NCBI RefSeq assembly: GCF_014646055.1
Contig: NZ_BMMS01000010.1
Coordinates: 77,674 to 141,673 of the forward strand
Source of the DNA: Wenjunlia tyrosinilytica
Lineage (GTDB): Bacteria > Actinomycetota > Actinomycetes > Streptomycetales > Streptomycetaceae
Direction: 5' to 3'
Length of the DNA stretch: 64,000 nucleotides
In this document: piece after piece, positions 15,510 to 26,000 of the stretch
Layout of the letters: the number at the start of each line of letters is the position of its first letter
Numbering within the stretch: the first letter of the stretch is position 1
Notes under the pieces: generated by a model
The model's input: only the letters and a program-made list of their open reading frames with translations
Database searches by the model: none
What the model was told of the DNA's origin: nothing
Position numbers and translations under genes: made by a program

Positions 15510-16358
15510 GTGGAGCCGTCCTTCGCCCGAAGTGTCTGGCGGGTGCTCGAAACCGTGCACGCCGTCACCTATTTCGCCCCCGAGAGCCTCGAGGCGAACC
15601 GTGCGCTGGGGCTGCGCGGGTACTGGATGGGCTACTTCGCCGGCCGCTCGGCGCCCCTGGGCGAGGCGTCACCCGCGGTCGTGTCGGCCGCGTTCTTCAA
15701 CTTCCGCCCCTCGATGGTCCGCCGGGCCCTGCCCGACGCCTGGTCGTACGCCTCCCCGGCCGCCGTCCTCGACGCCCGTACGGCCGCGGCATCGGCGGCA
15801 CTTCGGCGGATCGCCCCCGCGGCGGGGGCCGTCGCCGCCGAGGCGCTGACCCTGCTGCGCCCCGTGGTGGAGGCGGCGGACGGCGGCGGCCGCCCGCTCT
15901 TCGGAGCAAACCGGGATCTGCCCGAACCCTCCGACCCCGTCGGCGCGTTGTGGCAGGCGGCGACGACACTGCGCGAGCACCGGGGCGACGGACATGTCGC
16001 CCTGCTCGTGGCGGAGGGCCTGGACGGGTGCGAGGCGCATGTGCTGTTCGCCGCCGCCGAGGGCGTCCCGGTCGAGGTGCTGCGGGACAACCGGGGCTGG
16101 TCGCCGCAGGAGTGGAAGGCGGCCGCCGACCGTCTGGCGAGCCGTGGACTGCTGACCGGCACAGGTGAGCCCACCTCCGCCGGCCGGGCCCTCCGGGAGC
16201 GGGTGGAGTCCCGCACCGACGAACTGGCCCTCGTCCCCTACCGGGTACTCGGCGACGGCGAGTGCCTGCTCGACCTCGTCGCGCGGCCCGCCCGCGAGGT
16301 GGCGCGATCGGGGCAGATCCCCTTTCCCAACCCCATGGGTCTGCGTCCTCCCAACTGA
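15510..16358 (+). CDS. SCO6745-family protein (MarR-like fold, function unknown)
   Basis: Protein of 282 residues, GTG start, probably leaderless. ARSVWRVLETVHAVTYFAPES, GYWMGYFAGRSAPLGEASPAVV and FFNFRPSMVRRALPDAW identify the SCO6745 family common in streptomycetes. The C-terminal half has a winged-helix-like stretch: WSPQEWKAAADRLASRGLLT then EPTSAGRALRERVESRTDEL. DNA binding is therefore possible but not established. It stands alone, with nothing co-directional close by. Confidence 0.8.
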   Translation: MEPSFARSVWRVLETVHAVTYFAPESLEANRALGLRGYWMGYFAGRSAPLGEASPAVVSAAFFNFRPSMVRRALPDAWSYASPAAVLDARTAAASAALRRIAPAAGAVAAEALTLLRPVVEAADGGGRPLFGANRDLPEPSDPVGALWQAATTLREHRGDGHVALLVAEGLDGCEAHVLFAAAEGVPVEVLRDNRGWSPQEWKAAADRLASRGLLTGTGEPTSAGRALRERVESRTDELALVPYRVLGDGECLLDLVARPAREVARSGQIPFPNPMGLRPPN

Positions 16359-16844
16359 CCGCTCATTCAGCCGAACTGACGGTCCGCCGTCCGGGAAGTA
16401 CCGGTTCGTTCCGGGAGTTCCCGTGCCGATGTCGTGTGCCCTTCACGCGGGCATTGACGCCGCCTTCGAAGGGTGATGTGCTCCGCGAGTTCACGGTGCG
16501 GGCGTTCGACGCCGAGGGCAAGAGTTCTTCGGCCCGTGCCCCGGCGGCTCGTCGCACCCGTACACGTCCACGCTGTACGCCCCCTGAACACCGCGGCACT
16601 GCCGGGGATGACCTCGCGCGAGTGAGGCGGCCGGACCGTGCCGCCCGGCCCGGCCGGTTCCGTTTCCATCCCGCCATTCCCCGTGCGCATCGGGTTGTCC
16701 CACAAACGAGGGACCTCGGGCCACCGCGGAACCGAACGGCTGCGTACGTCGTGTCCCACCACACAGACACGCCTCGCCGACTCCGGCACCGGTGGACGGC
16801 CGAACCACTAACCTCGTGCTGTCCGTAGCCCGACAGGAGACCTC
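16359..16844. other. Intergenic, no supported gene
   Basis: The antisense frames here lack normal codon bias and I see no family motif. TAACCT at 16809-16814 may be a -10 element for the small gene that follows. Confidence 0.5.
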
Positions 16845-17066
16845 TTGACCACCGCAGCAACCGCCCCGAGCCTCGCCTCCCGATGCCGCAGATGCCCCAC
16901 GACCGGCGGCTCCGTCCAGGCAACCGTGCCCGGCAGCGCACCGGTGTGGCGTGCCGACGCGCTGGCCGACCGACTGAGCGGCGAGAGCGGGATCGCGCAC
17001 CACAACCACTACGATCCTCAGCTCGACGCGTTCGTGATCGTCCGTCACGACGACCGGCCCTCCTGA
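16845..17066 (+). CDS. Small hypothetical protein, 73 residues
   Basis: TTG start with AGGAGA 4 nt upstream. The frame has strong third-position GC bias through its length and ends in TGA. The N-terminal part has two Cys pairs (SRCRRCPTTGG), a CxxC knuckle. The C-terminal part, SGIAHHNHYDPQLDAFVIVR, is rich in His and Asp and could bind metal. No family is recognised. A possible -10 (TAACCT) lies 30 bp before the start. The codon bias, not similarity, is the main support. Confidence 0.55.
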   Translation: MTTAATAPSLASRCRRCPTTGGSVQATVPGSAPVWRADALADRLSGESGIAHHNHYDPQLDAFVIVRHDDRPS

Positions 17067-17238
17067 ACGACCTGAACGACGCCACGCCCGGCGCGGCCCC
17101 GCCCGGGGCCCGCCGTCCGGAACACGCTCACGGATCACCCCTTTGGCGGGTGTTTGCGACATGGACTCGCCGTTCCTTATCCGCTGGGATGGGGTCCGGT
17201 CCCGCGTCGGCGTGGGCCGGACAACGGGAGGTGCTGGG

Positions 17239-17733
17239 ATGCGTCGCCTGATCATCAGCATGACCACGACAGTCCTGACCGCGTTCGCCGGCGTCGCCGC
17301 CGGGGTCGGGCCCGTCGGCGCGGCTCCGTCCGACAAGCCGCAAGTGCTCGCCGACTGGACCCGGACCGGCGCGGGGAGCTTCAACGCCTGGAACTCCGCC
17401 CGGCAGAACCAGGGCGCATGGGCCGCCTACGGATTCGACTGGTCCACCGACTACTGCACCAGCTCGCCGGACAATCCCCTCGGCTTCCGCTTCCGGCTCC
17501 CCTGCGCACGTCATGACTTCGGCTACCGCAACTACAAGGCGGCGGGGACGTTCGGCGCCAACAAGGACCGGATCGACAGCGCGTTCTACGAGGACCTCAA
17601 ACGCGTCTGCGCCAAATTACGGCTCGGGGCGAGCCGCACCGCCTGCAACAGCACCGCGTGGACCTACTACCAGGCGGTCAGGGTGTTCGGCATCACCGAC
17701 GACGGCAGCCGTCCGCACACGGCAGCGCACTGA
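17239..17733 (+). CDS. Secreted phospholipase A2 (prokaryotic type)
   Basis: Preprotein of 164 residues: a Sec signal peptide (MRRLIISMTTTVLTAFAGVAAG, cleaved near GAAPSDKP) and a mature enzyme of about 125-135 residues. It closely follows the Streptomyces violaceoruber PLA2 pattern: DKPQVLADWT, AWAAYGFDWSTDYCT, CARHDFGYRNYKAAGTFGANK and DSAFYEDLKRVC. The His-Asp pair in CARHDFGYRN is the catalytic dyad and the four Cys fit two disulfides. It releases the sn-2 fatty acid of phospholipids in a Ca2+-dependent reaction outside the cell. The SD GGGAGGTG lies about 8 nt before the ATG. Confidence 0.93.
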   Translation: MRRLIISMTTTVLTAFAGVAAGVGPVGAAPSDKPQVLADWTRTGAGSFNAWNSARQNQGAWAAYGFDWSTDYCTSSPDNPLGFRFRLPCARHDFGYRNYKAAGTFGANKDRIDSAFYEDLKRVCAKLRLGASRTACNSTAWTYYQAVRVFGITDDGSRPHTAAH

Positions 17734-17893
17734 GGTCACCGAGGTGGCCCCGGGCGACTTCGTGATCCTCAACTGACGGGCGGTGTGCGGGCAGTGCCGG
17801 GCCCGCCGCCGTGGCCGCCCGTGGTTGAAGACGCGCCTCGGGCTCCCCCTGCTGGACGTGCTCGGGCGCGGCGGCGCCTGCGAGTCCTCCTGG

Positions 17894-17921
17894 TTGTCGA
17901 CACCGCGGAGTCGGGGATACT
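17894..17921 (+). promoter_or_regulatory. Promoter of the TIGR03086 gene
   Basis: TTGTCG (17894-17899), a 16-bp spacer and GATACT (17916-17921), followed within 20 bp by GAGGAGG and the ATG at 17941. Confidence 0.5.
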
Positions 17922-17940
17922 GGGAGTGAGGAGGCCGACG

Positions 17941-18528
17941 ATGAACGCTGCCGACGATCCCGTGGCCCAGCTCTCCCGCGCCCTCGACCAGACGGCCGCC
18001 GTCGTCGACGGTGTCCGCGAGGCCCAGACGACCCAGCCCACACCCTGCCGGTCGTGGAACGTGGGTGAGCTGCTCGACCACCTCGTCCACGACCTCGACC
18101 AGTTCACCGTGGCCGCCAGGGGCGAGAGTCCCGACTGGTCGCTGTCCGCGCCCCCGGCGGGACCGGACTGGGCCGGCCTCTTCCGTGAACGGGCGGGCCG
18201 GCTCATCGAGGCGTGGCGGCAGACGGGGGACCTGTCGGGCACCGTCACCCTGCCCGGACTCGGGGAGGTGCCCGCCAGATTCCCGGTCGACCAGCAGATC
18301 GCCGAGTTCGCCGTCCACGGCTGGGACCTCGCCACGGCCACCGGGCAGAACCCGCCGCTCGATCCCGAGATCGCCGAGACCTCGCTGCAGTGGATGCACG
18401 GCGCGCTTCGGCCGGAGTTCCGCGGCACCGAGGAGGAGGGCAGGGCGTTCGGTCCGCAGGCGCCCGCCCCCGACGACGCCCCGCCCTACGACCGCCTGGC
18501 CGCGTTCGCGGGGCGCCGCCCCCGGTAG
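17941..18528 (+). CDS. TIGR03086-family metal-binding protein (DinB/MDMPI superfamily)
   Basis: Protein of 195 residues. LSRALDQTAAVVDGVREAQ, PCRSWNVGELLDHLVHDLDQF and FPVDQQIAEFAVHGWDLATATGQ match the mycothiol-dependent maleylpyruvate-isomerase N-terminal/DinB helical bundle. His residues in LLDHLVHD and AVHGWDLA form the expected metal site. Members use or sense mycothiol in actinomycetes, but this subfamily has no fixed reaction. The SD GAGGAGG is 7 nt before the ATG. It is convergent with the secreted-protein gene downstream. Confidence 0.85.
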   Translation: MNAADDPVAQLSRALDQTAAVVDGVREAQTTQPTPCRSWNVGELLDHLVHDLDQFTVAARGESPDWSLSAPPAGPDWAGLFRERAGRLIEAWRQTGDLSGTVTLPGLGEVPARFPVDQQIAEFAVHGWDLATATGQNPPLDPEIAETSLQWMHGALRPEFRGTEEEGRAFGPQAPAPDDAPPYDRLAAFAGRRPR

Positions 18529-18601
18529 GGCGCGGCTCCCGGTGGGGCGCGGCCCCCGGGAGGATGACGCGCCCGGTAGGACGACGCCCCGCTCCGCTCG
18601 G

Positions 18602-19837
<1,236 letters not shown>

Positions 19838-19847
<10 letters not shown>

Positions 19848-20455
19848 TCGTGTCTGCCCTTGCTGATCTTCATATTCAGGCCGGACAGTTTGAAGGTGCC
19901 CGCGTTCGTGGCCCAGGCGACCTGGCGCAGATTCGTGATACCGACAGTGTCGGCCTGCTGGGCGAACAGGTCCTGCATGCCCTGGGCGCCGTCGGGTCCC
20001 TTGTCGAGGGTGGACGCGTCGCGGCCGATCTCGATGGAGTTGAACTCCGCGTTCCCCGACAGCTGGGTGGCGTCGACGAACAGGTCCTTGGCGGTGACCG
20101 CCTCGCTCCCGGTACCGGCCCTGAGCTTCAGCGATATGTCACCGATCACCGGCAGCGTGGTGACCACCGACTGGCACAGGTCTTTGAGCCGCGCGTCCTT
20201 GATGGCGGTGACCGCCACCGGCAGAAGGTCCTCGCGGGCATTGGCGTCCACGCTGCCGTACTGGGCGAAGCCGGTGCCGTCGAGGCGGTCGGCGGAGACC
20301 TTGAACTGCTGGCCCGAGACGGCGAACGAGGCCGCCAGCGCCCCATTGGCCAGCGCCACGGCCAGGGCCGCCGTGGCCGCGAAGCCCGGAACGGCCAGCG
20401 CGGCGAATCGAAGCCAGTTCACCCGACCGGTCGCCGGGTCCTGGGCATCATTCAT
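19838..20455 (-). CDS. DUF6230 membrane-anchored extracellular protein
   Basis: Protein of 205 residues. An N-terminal TM segment (LRFAALAVPGFAATAALAVALA, about 14-36) is followed by an extracytoplasmic domain with FAVSGQQFKVSADRLDGTGF, VTAIKDARLKDLCQSVV and VAWATNAGTFKLSGLNMKIS. A Cys near the middle and one next to the C-terminus (GRHECF) could pair. This is the standard DUF6230 architecture. The ATG at 20455 has GGGAGGA about 8 nt upstream. It is first in a three-gene operon with DUF6114 and the secreted protein. Confidence 0.83.
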
Positions 20456-21033
20456 GGGCAGTCCTCCCGGTCCGTCGTACACGTTTACGGGCACGCTCAC
20501 GCCGACCTCCTGCGAACCGGCGGAGCGGGCACGCGGTCGAGCCGTCGCGGCGACGCCGGCATGCTCCGGCCGACGGCGCGACGAAGGTGTGCTCGTGGTC
20601 CACAAGGAAACGGCGAAACGCCTGGAACTCCCGGCCGGCGCCATGGCCGCCCAACCACTCCTACCGGCCGGTAGCCATGATGCGTCAGCTGATGTGCCGT
20701 CACAAGATGTCTGCCCATGATTTCTCCCAACGGTGGTCCATGCCCCCTCGAGGGTGGTGTTTCCGGTCGAACCGGCCGGGCTTGCAGTGATCCACAAGCA
20801 CTTGCCCGCCCCATGGGCCGGGGGTGGCCGCTTCCCGCCTCCGGCGATCATGTACGACGGCGGACGTGGGCGCCCATATCGACCACGCCTGTCGCGAACA
20901 GGCGAAAGGAGACAATCGGCCACCGGACCGCAACGCGCCGTGACGAGATGTGTGCGGTCGATGTGCGCCGGTTGGGGTCTTTGGAGAAGACTCGCGTCCG
21001 GTATCTGCAACCTCCAACGAAGGAGTGTTCGGA
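20456..21033. other. Divergent intergenic region without a supported gene
   Basis: A 578-bp space between the DUF6230 and SSI genes, so both promoters should be here. The stretch at 20670-20740 has lower GC than its surroundings. A ribosome-binding site (AAGGAG) lies at the right end for the SSI gene. The open frames here lack codon bias. Confidence 0.5.
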
Positions 21034-21465
21034 ATGCGGTACATAGCCGCGAGGATCGGCCTGGGCGCGGCCTTGGTCATGAGCTGCTTGACGGTCGCGG
21101 GAAGCACCGCGAGCGCCGCCCCCGAAGGAACCGATTCCCTGTACGCCCCCTCGGCACTGGTGCTGACCATCGGCAAGGGTGAGACGGCGGCCGACTCGAC
21201 GGTGCAGCGCGCGGTCGTGCTGCGCTGCACCCCCACGGCCGGCGGCGACCACCCGGCCGCCGAACAGGCGTGCGCCGAACTGCGCGCCGCCAACGGTGAC
21301 TTCAACGCCCTGGGGGCGGGCAACTCGCCGCGGATCTGTCCGAAGATCTGGGACCCCGTGGTGGTCACCGCCCAGGGTGTCTGGCAGGGCAAGCGGGTCG
21401 ACTACGAGGAGACCTTCGGCAACTCGTGCATGGCCGGGGACCGGGGCCACGTCTTCGAGTTCTGA
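21034..21465 (+). CDS. SSI-family secreted protease inhibitor with Lys at P1
   Basis: Preprotein of 143 residues: signal peptide ([20 protein letters not shown], cleaved near ASAAPEGT) and a mature inhibitor of about 113 residues. [55 protein letters not shown] and FGNSCMAG match the Streptomyces subtilisin inhibitor fold with its two disulfides. In the reactive loop CPKIWDP, Lys stands where SSI itself has Met (CPMVYDP). Lys at P1 is typical of members that also inhibit trypsin-like proteases. The SD AAGGAG precedes the ATG, and a strong terminator lies 24 bp after the stop. Confidence 0.93.
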   Translation: MRYIAARIGLGAALVMSCLTVAGSTASAAPEGTDSLYAPSALVLTIGKGETAADSTVQRAVVLRCTPTAGGDHPAAEQACAELRAANGDFNALGAGNSPRICPKIWDPVVVTAQGVWQGKRVDYEETFGNSCMAGDRGHVFEF

Positions 21466-21489
21466 GGCCGCCTCCTCGGGCACGGCAGG

Positions 21490-21519
21490 GGCCCCGCACC
21501 CGGGCGGGTGTGCGGGGCC
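21490..21519 (+). terminator. Terminator of the SSI gene
   Basis: Perfect 10-bp arms GGCCCCGCAC and GTGCGGGGCC with a 10-nt loop, 24 bp after the SSI stop. Confidence 0.8.
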
Positions 21520-21596
21520 TCCCGCGGATGCGGTGCGTGCGTACCCTGTCCACGTGGGCGTCGGCCCAACAGGAGTGCGAGCCCGAGGAGTGGACG

Positions 21597-22079
21597 ATGC
21601 AGGCGCGGCCGTTGGCGGTCTTCGATCTGGACGGCACGCTCGCCGACACCAGGCACCGGCTGCACCACCTGGAACGCAGGCCCCGGGACTGGAACGCCTT
21701 CTTCGCCGCGGCCGAGCACGACGCCCCGCTCGCGGAAGGGGTGGCGCTCGCCCTGGCCAGTGCCGAGGAGTGCGAGATCCAGTATGTGACGGGTCGGCCG
21801 GAGCGGTGCCGCCGTGACACCGAGGCCTGGCTCGCGCGGCACGGCCTGCCGCGGGGGAGGGTCTGGATGCGCCGCAACGACGACCGCCGCCCGGCGCGGG
21901 TGACCAAGCCGGAGCTGCTGCGGGCACTGGCCCGCAGCCGCGCCGTCCGCCTGGTCGCCGACGACGACGAACTGGTCTGCGACGCCTACGAGCGGGCGGG
22001 CTTCACGGTCGTGAGGGCCCGCTGGATGGACGAGTCCGACGCGCTGAAGGACGCCCAGGAGCGCGAAGGGCGCACCTGA
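21597..22079 (+). CDS. HAD-superfamily phosphatase (polynucleotide-kinase-phosphatase-like)
   Basis: Protein of 160 residues. LAVFDLDGTLADTRHRLHH (residues about 6-24) is HAD motif I with the nucleophilic Asp and DGT. IQYVTGRPERCRRDTEAWL is motif II (Thr-Gly-Arg), as in PNK 3'-phosphatase-like HADs, TKPELLRAL holds the motif III Lys and VRLVADDDELVCDAY the motif IV acids. The fold is complete with no cap domain, so a polymer end or small phosphoester could be the substrate. GAGGAG lies 6 nt before the ATG. It is convergent with the uridine-kinase-like gene. Confidence 0.85.
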   Translation: MQARPLAVFDLDGTLADTRHRLHHLERRPRDWNAFFAAAEHDAPLAEGVALALASAEECEIQYVTGRPERCRRDTEAWLARHGLPRGRVWMRRNDDRRPARVTKPELLRALARSRAVRLVADDDELVCDAYERAGFTVVRARWMDESDALKDAQEREGRT

Positions 22080-22165
22080 CGGGCTCCGGGGCGGGCCTGG
22101 CGGACCCCTCGGCGGGCGCGGCGCCCGGGCTCGGGCTCGGGGCGGGCTCGGCGGTTGGGGGACGG

Positions 22166-22801
22166 TCAGCCGTCCCTGTCCACCAGCGCCGGGTGACGGG
22201 GGTCGTCGACTCGGACGACCACGTCGGCCTCGTCCGCCGGGGCGGCCTCCGCCTCGTACCGTTCGAAGGCGGGCAGCGTCCACCGCTGGTCGGGGGCGGT
22301 GCGCCGGGCCAGGGCGCCCGCCGACAGGGACAGATGGACGGTCAGCTCGAACGGAAGCCACCGGCCGAGCAGCAGGGTCCCGTCGAGGATCAGCACCCCG
22401 CCCTCGGGCACCGCGAGGTAGGACGCCCTCGTCGCCCGGTCGGCGGCGGCGTCCCACAGCGACGGAAGGACCCGTCCGGTGCCGCCGTCGGCGTCGAGCG
22501 GATCGAGCACCTCGCGCCGCAGGCCGCCTTCGTCGAGCCAGTCCTCGTAGAAGGCGTGGGCGTCCTCGCGTCCGTGCTCCAGGCGCACCGAGGCCGGGCG
22601 GAGGAAGTCCCGCGCCCGCACCCGGACGACGGGGCGTCCGCGCAGACGCAAGGGATCCACCAGCGCGTCGGCGAGATCCTCCGGGAGCGCCGCCGCCGCG
22701 CCGTCGACCGCCATCCGCAGCCACGGCTTGCCCTCCAGCGCCGCCACGCGGTCGGCGACCTCCTCGACCAGCAACTCGGGTGAGATCGGACGCACTCGCA
22801 T
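22166..22801 (-). CDS. Uridine-kinase-like protein lacking a canonical P-loop
   Basis: Protein of 211 residues. WLRMAVDGAAAALPEDLADAL occupies the place of the P-loop of uridine kinases, but the GxxxxGK(S/T) residues are missing. RARDFLRPASVRLEHGREDAHAFYEDWLDEGGLR and GGVLILDGTLLLGRWLPFELTVHLS follow the family order, including the Asp of the second strand. It is annotated as uridine kinase in related genomes, but without the P-loop Lys, phosphate transfer is doubtful. It may be a nucleotide-binding regulator. Divergent from the ATP-grasp fusion gene. Confidence 0.75.
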   Translation of the reverse strand: MRVRPISPELLVEEVADRVAALEGKPWLRMAVDGAAAALPEDLADALVDPLRLRGRPVVRVRARDFLRPASVRLEHGREDAHAFYEDWLDEGGLRREVLDPLDADGGTGRVLPSLWDAAADRATRASYLAVPEGGVLILDGTLLLGRWLPFELTVHLSLSAGALARRTAPDQRWTLPAFERYEAEAAPADEADVVVRVDDPRHPALVDRDG

Positions 22802-23032
22802 ACCCCATTGTGGGCACGCGGGAGGTCCACGGCATGGGCCGCCCCGCGCGGCCGGTGCCTGTTTGGCGTTCGCCCAACGCCGGCGGCGTCCAAAGGCGGT
22901 CCGGGCGTGTCACGACATGGTTGGCTTCTCCTCGGCCCCGCTCGAGGCGACCAGCTGTGAGCACCACCCCGGCGGTACTTCGGCGGCGCGGCCCACCAAC
23001 TTCGTTCCCCCCTCGACCCCTTGGGAGAGTCG
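22802..23032. promoter_or_regulatory. Divergent promoter region of the ATP-grasp fusion locus
   Basis: A 231-bp space. At 22864-22881 there is an inverted repeat, GGCGTT and AACGCC around CGCCC, preceded by TTG. It could be an operator for the PAS-LuxR regulator downstream. GGGAGAG lies just before the ATG at 23033. Confidence 0.3.
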
Positions 23033-26000
23033 ATGAGCTCCGTCCTGCTCGTGCACGCGGTCGGCGGTCCGCCCCTGGAGTACTCGCTGCCCAAGGTGGC
23101 GGCTCACGCCGAGGTCCACCTCCTCGCCCTGGCGCCGCCGCCGGAGGCCAGCAAGGACGTCTGGCTGCCGTGCTGCGCCTCGGTGACACAGGTGCCGCCG
23201 CCGCAGAGCGGGACCGAACTGGTCGAGACGATCACCGGGCTCGCCGGGGCCGTGCGCGCGGACGCGGTGCTCACGCTCTCGGAGTTCGCCGTCGTCGCGG
23301 TGGCGCGGGCCTGCCGGGCGCTGGGCCTGGCCGGAGCCGGAACCTCGGTGGAGGCCGCGCGGGACAAACGGGCCATGCGGGCGATCTGGCGTGACGCCGC
23401 AGTCCCGGTGCCCGCCTTCGCCGAGGTCCGCGACGAGGACGAGGTGCGCGAGGCGTTCTCGAGGCTGAACCCGCCGCTCCTGCTGAAGTCGGCCTGGAGC
23501 GCGGGCTCGACGGCCCATGTGACGGTCACGACGCCGCGGGAGGCGCGGTCCGCGTGGCGGCGGGCGACCGCCGTGACGCGCGAGTCCGCACGCGACGGCT
23601 ACGGCGAGCTGCACACCGAAGGGGCCTGCGGCGACTTCCTCCTGGAGGAGATCGTCACCGGTACCACCGACGGCTGGTACGACGGATCGGGCTGGGGCGA
23701 CTACGTCAGCGTCGAGGGCATCGTGGCGGACGGCGCCTACCAGCCGCTGTGCGTCAGCGGACGCCTGCCCACCGTCCCCCCGTTCACCGAGCGCGCCAGT
23801 GTCACCCCCGCCGATCTGCCGGACGACCTCCAGCGCCGGGTCGAGGAGGTCTCCCGCGCCGCCGTGGACGCCCTCGGACTGGACACCTGCGCCACGCACA
23901 CCGAGGTCAAGCTCGGTGCCGAAGGCCGGATGTGGGTGATCGAGACCGCGGCGCGCTTCGGCGGCGTCATGACCCTGCGCCAGGCGGAGGAGGTCTTCGG
24001 TCTCGACATGATCGGCATGCTGGTGCGCCAGCTCCTCGGCGAACCCGTCGACTACCCCGAGGCAATGCTGGTGCGGGGCCAGGGCGCAGCCGCCTCGCTG
24101 GTCGTCCTCCCGGTCGACTCCGAGGGCCGGCCGTGGACCGAGCAGCCGCGGTGGGACTTCTCCGCGGTCGACTGGGGGGCGCTGCTCGCCCCCGGCAGCC
24201 GGATCGAGGCCGTGCGCGAGCTCTCGATGCCCGACGGCACGCCCACGCTCGCCTACGACCCGGCCGAGGGCGGCCGGACCAGGGCGGCCGTGTGCTTCCT
24301 CACCGGTGACGACGCCGCCACCGTGCTCGCCGACTGCCACCGTGTCGTCGACGCCCTCCCGTCGGCCCTGACCGAGGGCTGCGGCGAGGCCCCCGCCGGA
24401 CCTTCACGTGCCGTGCCCGCCGCGGGACCGGGAGGTGGCGGCATCCTCGACCTGCCCCGGTTCGAACGGCTCTGCGGGCTCCTCGCCGGACACCCCTACG
24501 TCAAGGTCGTCGTCGACCGCCACCGCGGTGACTGGCACATCCTCGACAGCGCCATTCATGCCTTCCACGCGCACTACATCGCCTCCGAGATCCTCGGCAT
24601 GAGCCTCGAAGAGCTCTACGAGGGCCTCGACGGCTTCAACCACAGCGTCTACCAGGACCCCGGACGCCGCTTCCTGCTCGGCGTGATCTCCCTGCACCAC
24701 CGCTGCGAGGGCCCGCTCCCGGAGCGGTTCATGGTGCTGGAGACGGTGGAGGCCGACACGATGGGCGCGGAGCTGCTCAGCGAGTTCCACGCGTTCGTCC
24801 GGCGGCGCCTGGACGACTCGCTGCCGCTGTACGTCAAGCCCGCCAACCACGGGCAGGAGGCCTCGCTCGACGACATCCCGGAGGCGGTGATCCCGCGGGT
24901 ACGCGGCCATGAGCTGTTCGCGGCCGCCGACTTCGTCCCGCTCAACCCCGGCGAGGCACGCGGACGGCTGCGCTGGTTCCCCACGGCGCAGGACTACCGC
25001 GCCGCCCGCGACGCCAACGCTCTGGCCTGGTACGACATCGTTGCCATGCCCGTCGTCCCCGACGACATCCCGCGGGTGACCGGCCTGGTCAACGCCTGCC
25101 CCACGACGCCCCTTTCGCACACCAATGTCCTCGCGGCGGGCTGGGGCATACCCAACGCCGTCGTCCGCGACATCGCCGATCGCGTGGAGCGCGGCGGCCT
25201 GGACAACGCCTGGGTGCGCTATCGGGTCTCCACCGACGGCGCCGTCCTCGCCGCGGTCGAGGAGCCCGACGACGTGACCGAGCCGCACTGGCACAGCGAA
25301 CCCGTGCGCATCGGCACCCCCCGCGTCGAGCGGCTGTCCATCGTCCCGATCTGCGCCCTGCGCTCCGGCGACCGGCACGGCTACGGCACCAAGGCCGCCA
25401 ACCTCGGCGAGCTCCACCACGTGCTGCGCACCGGGTCCCCGCGCCTGACCGGCTACTACCGCGTGCCCCGCCCGCCCCGCGCCAACCTGCTGGGACACCT
25501 CGCCGACCGGCTGGGGGCGCCCAGGGGCGCCGACCTGGCCGACCGCGCCGCCGAGTTCCTGGCCGAGCACGTCAGCGCGCCCGAGGGCATCGCGGTGCCG
25601 TTCGAGTTCCAGCAGCGCTTCCTGGCCTCCTCGCCCGAGCTCCAGCAGCGGATCGGCATGCTGAAGATGGCCCTCGAACTCGACGCCTTCGCCACGGTCG
25701 ACGGGCTGTGCGCCCAACTCGAGCACCTGGTGCGCACCACACCCCTGCCCGACGGTATGGTCCGCCGGCTCCACGACCAGCTCGTGCGTCACCTGGCCGG
25801 CTCCGACGCGCTGGTCGTCCGCTCCTCCTCCAACGCCGAGGACCTGCCCGGCTTCTCCGCCGCCGGGGTCTACGACTCCGTCTCCCGCGTCAGCGATCTG
25901 ACCGGGCTCGTCGACGCCGTCCGCAATGTGTGGGCGTCCCTGTTCTCCGCGCGCAGCGTCCGCCTGCGCCACCAGGCGGGTATCCCGCTCGACGACACCT

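Noticed and set aside
16363-17384. Long minus-strand frames opposite the phospholipase and small gene
   Set aside because: They are the typical antisense shadows of GC-rich genes, with no motifs.
17736-17776. Short frame ending EVAPGDFVILN after the phospholipase gene
   Set aside because: It reads like a protein C-terminus, but nothing upstream in that frame is coding outside the phospholipase shadow. Too short to call.
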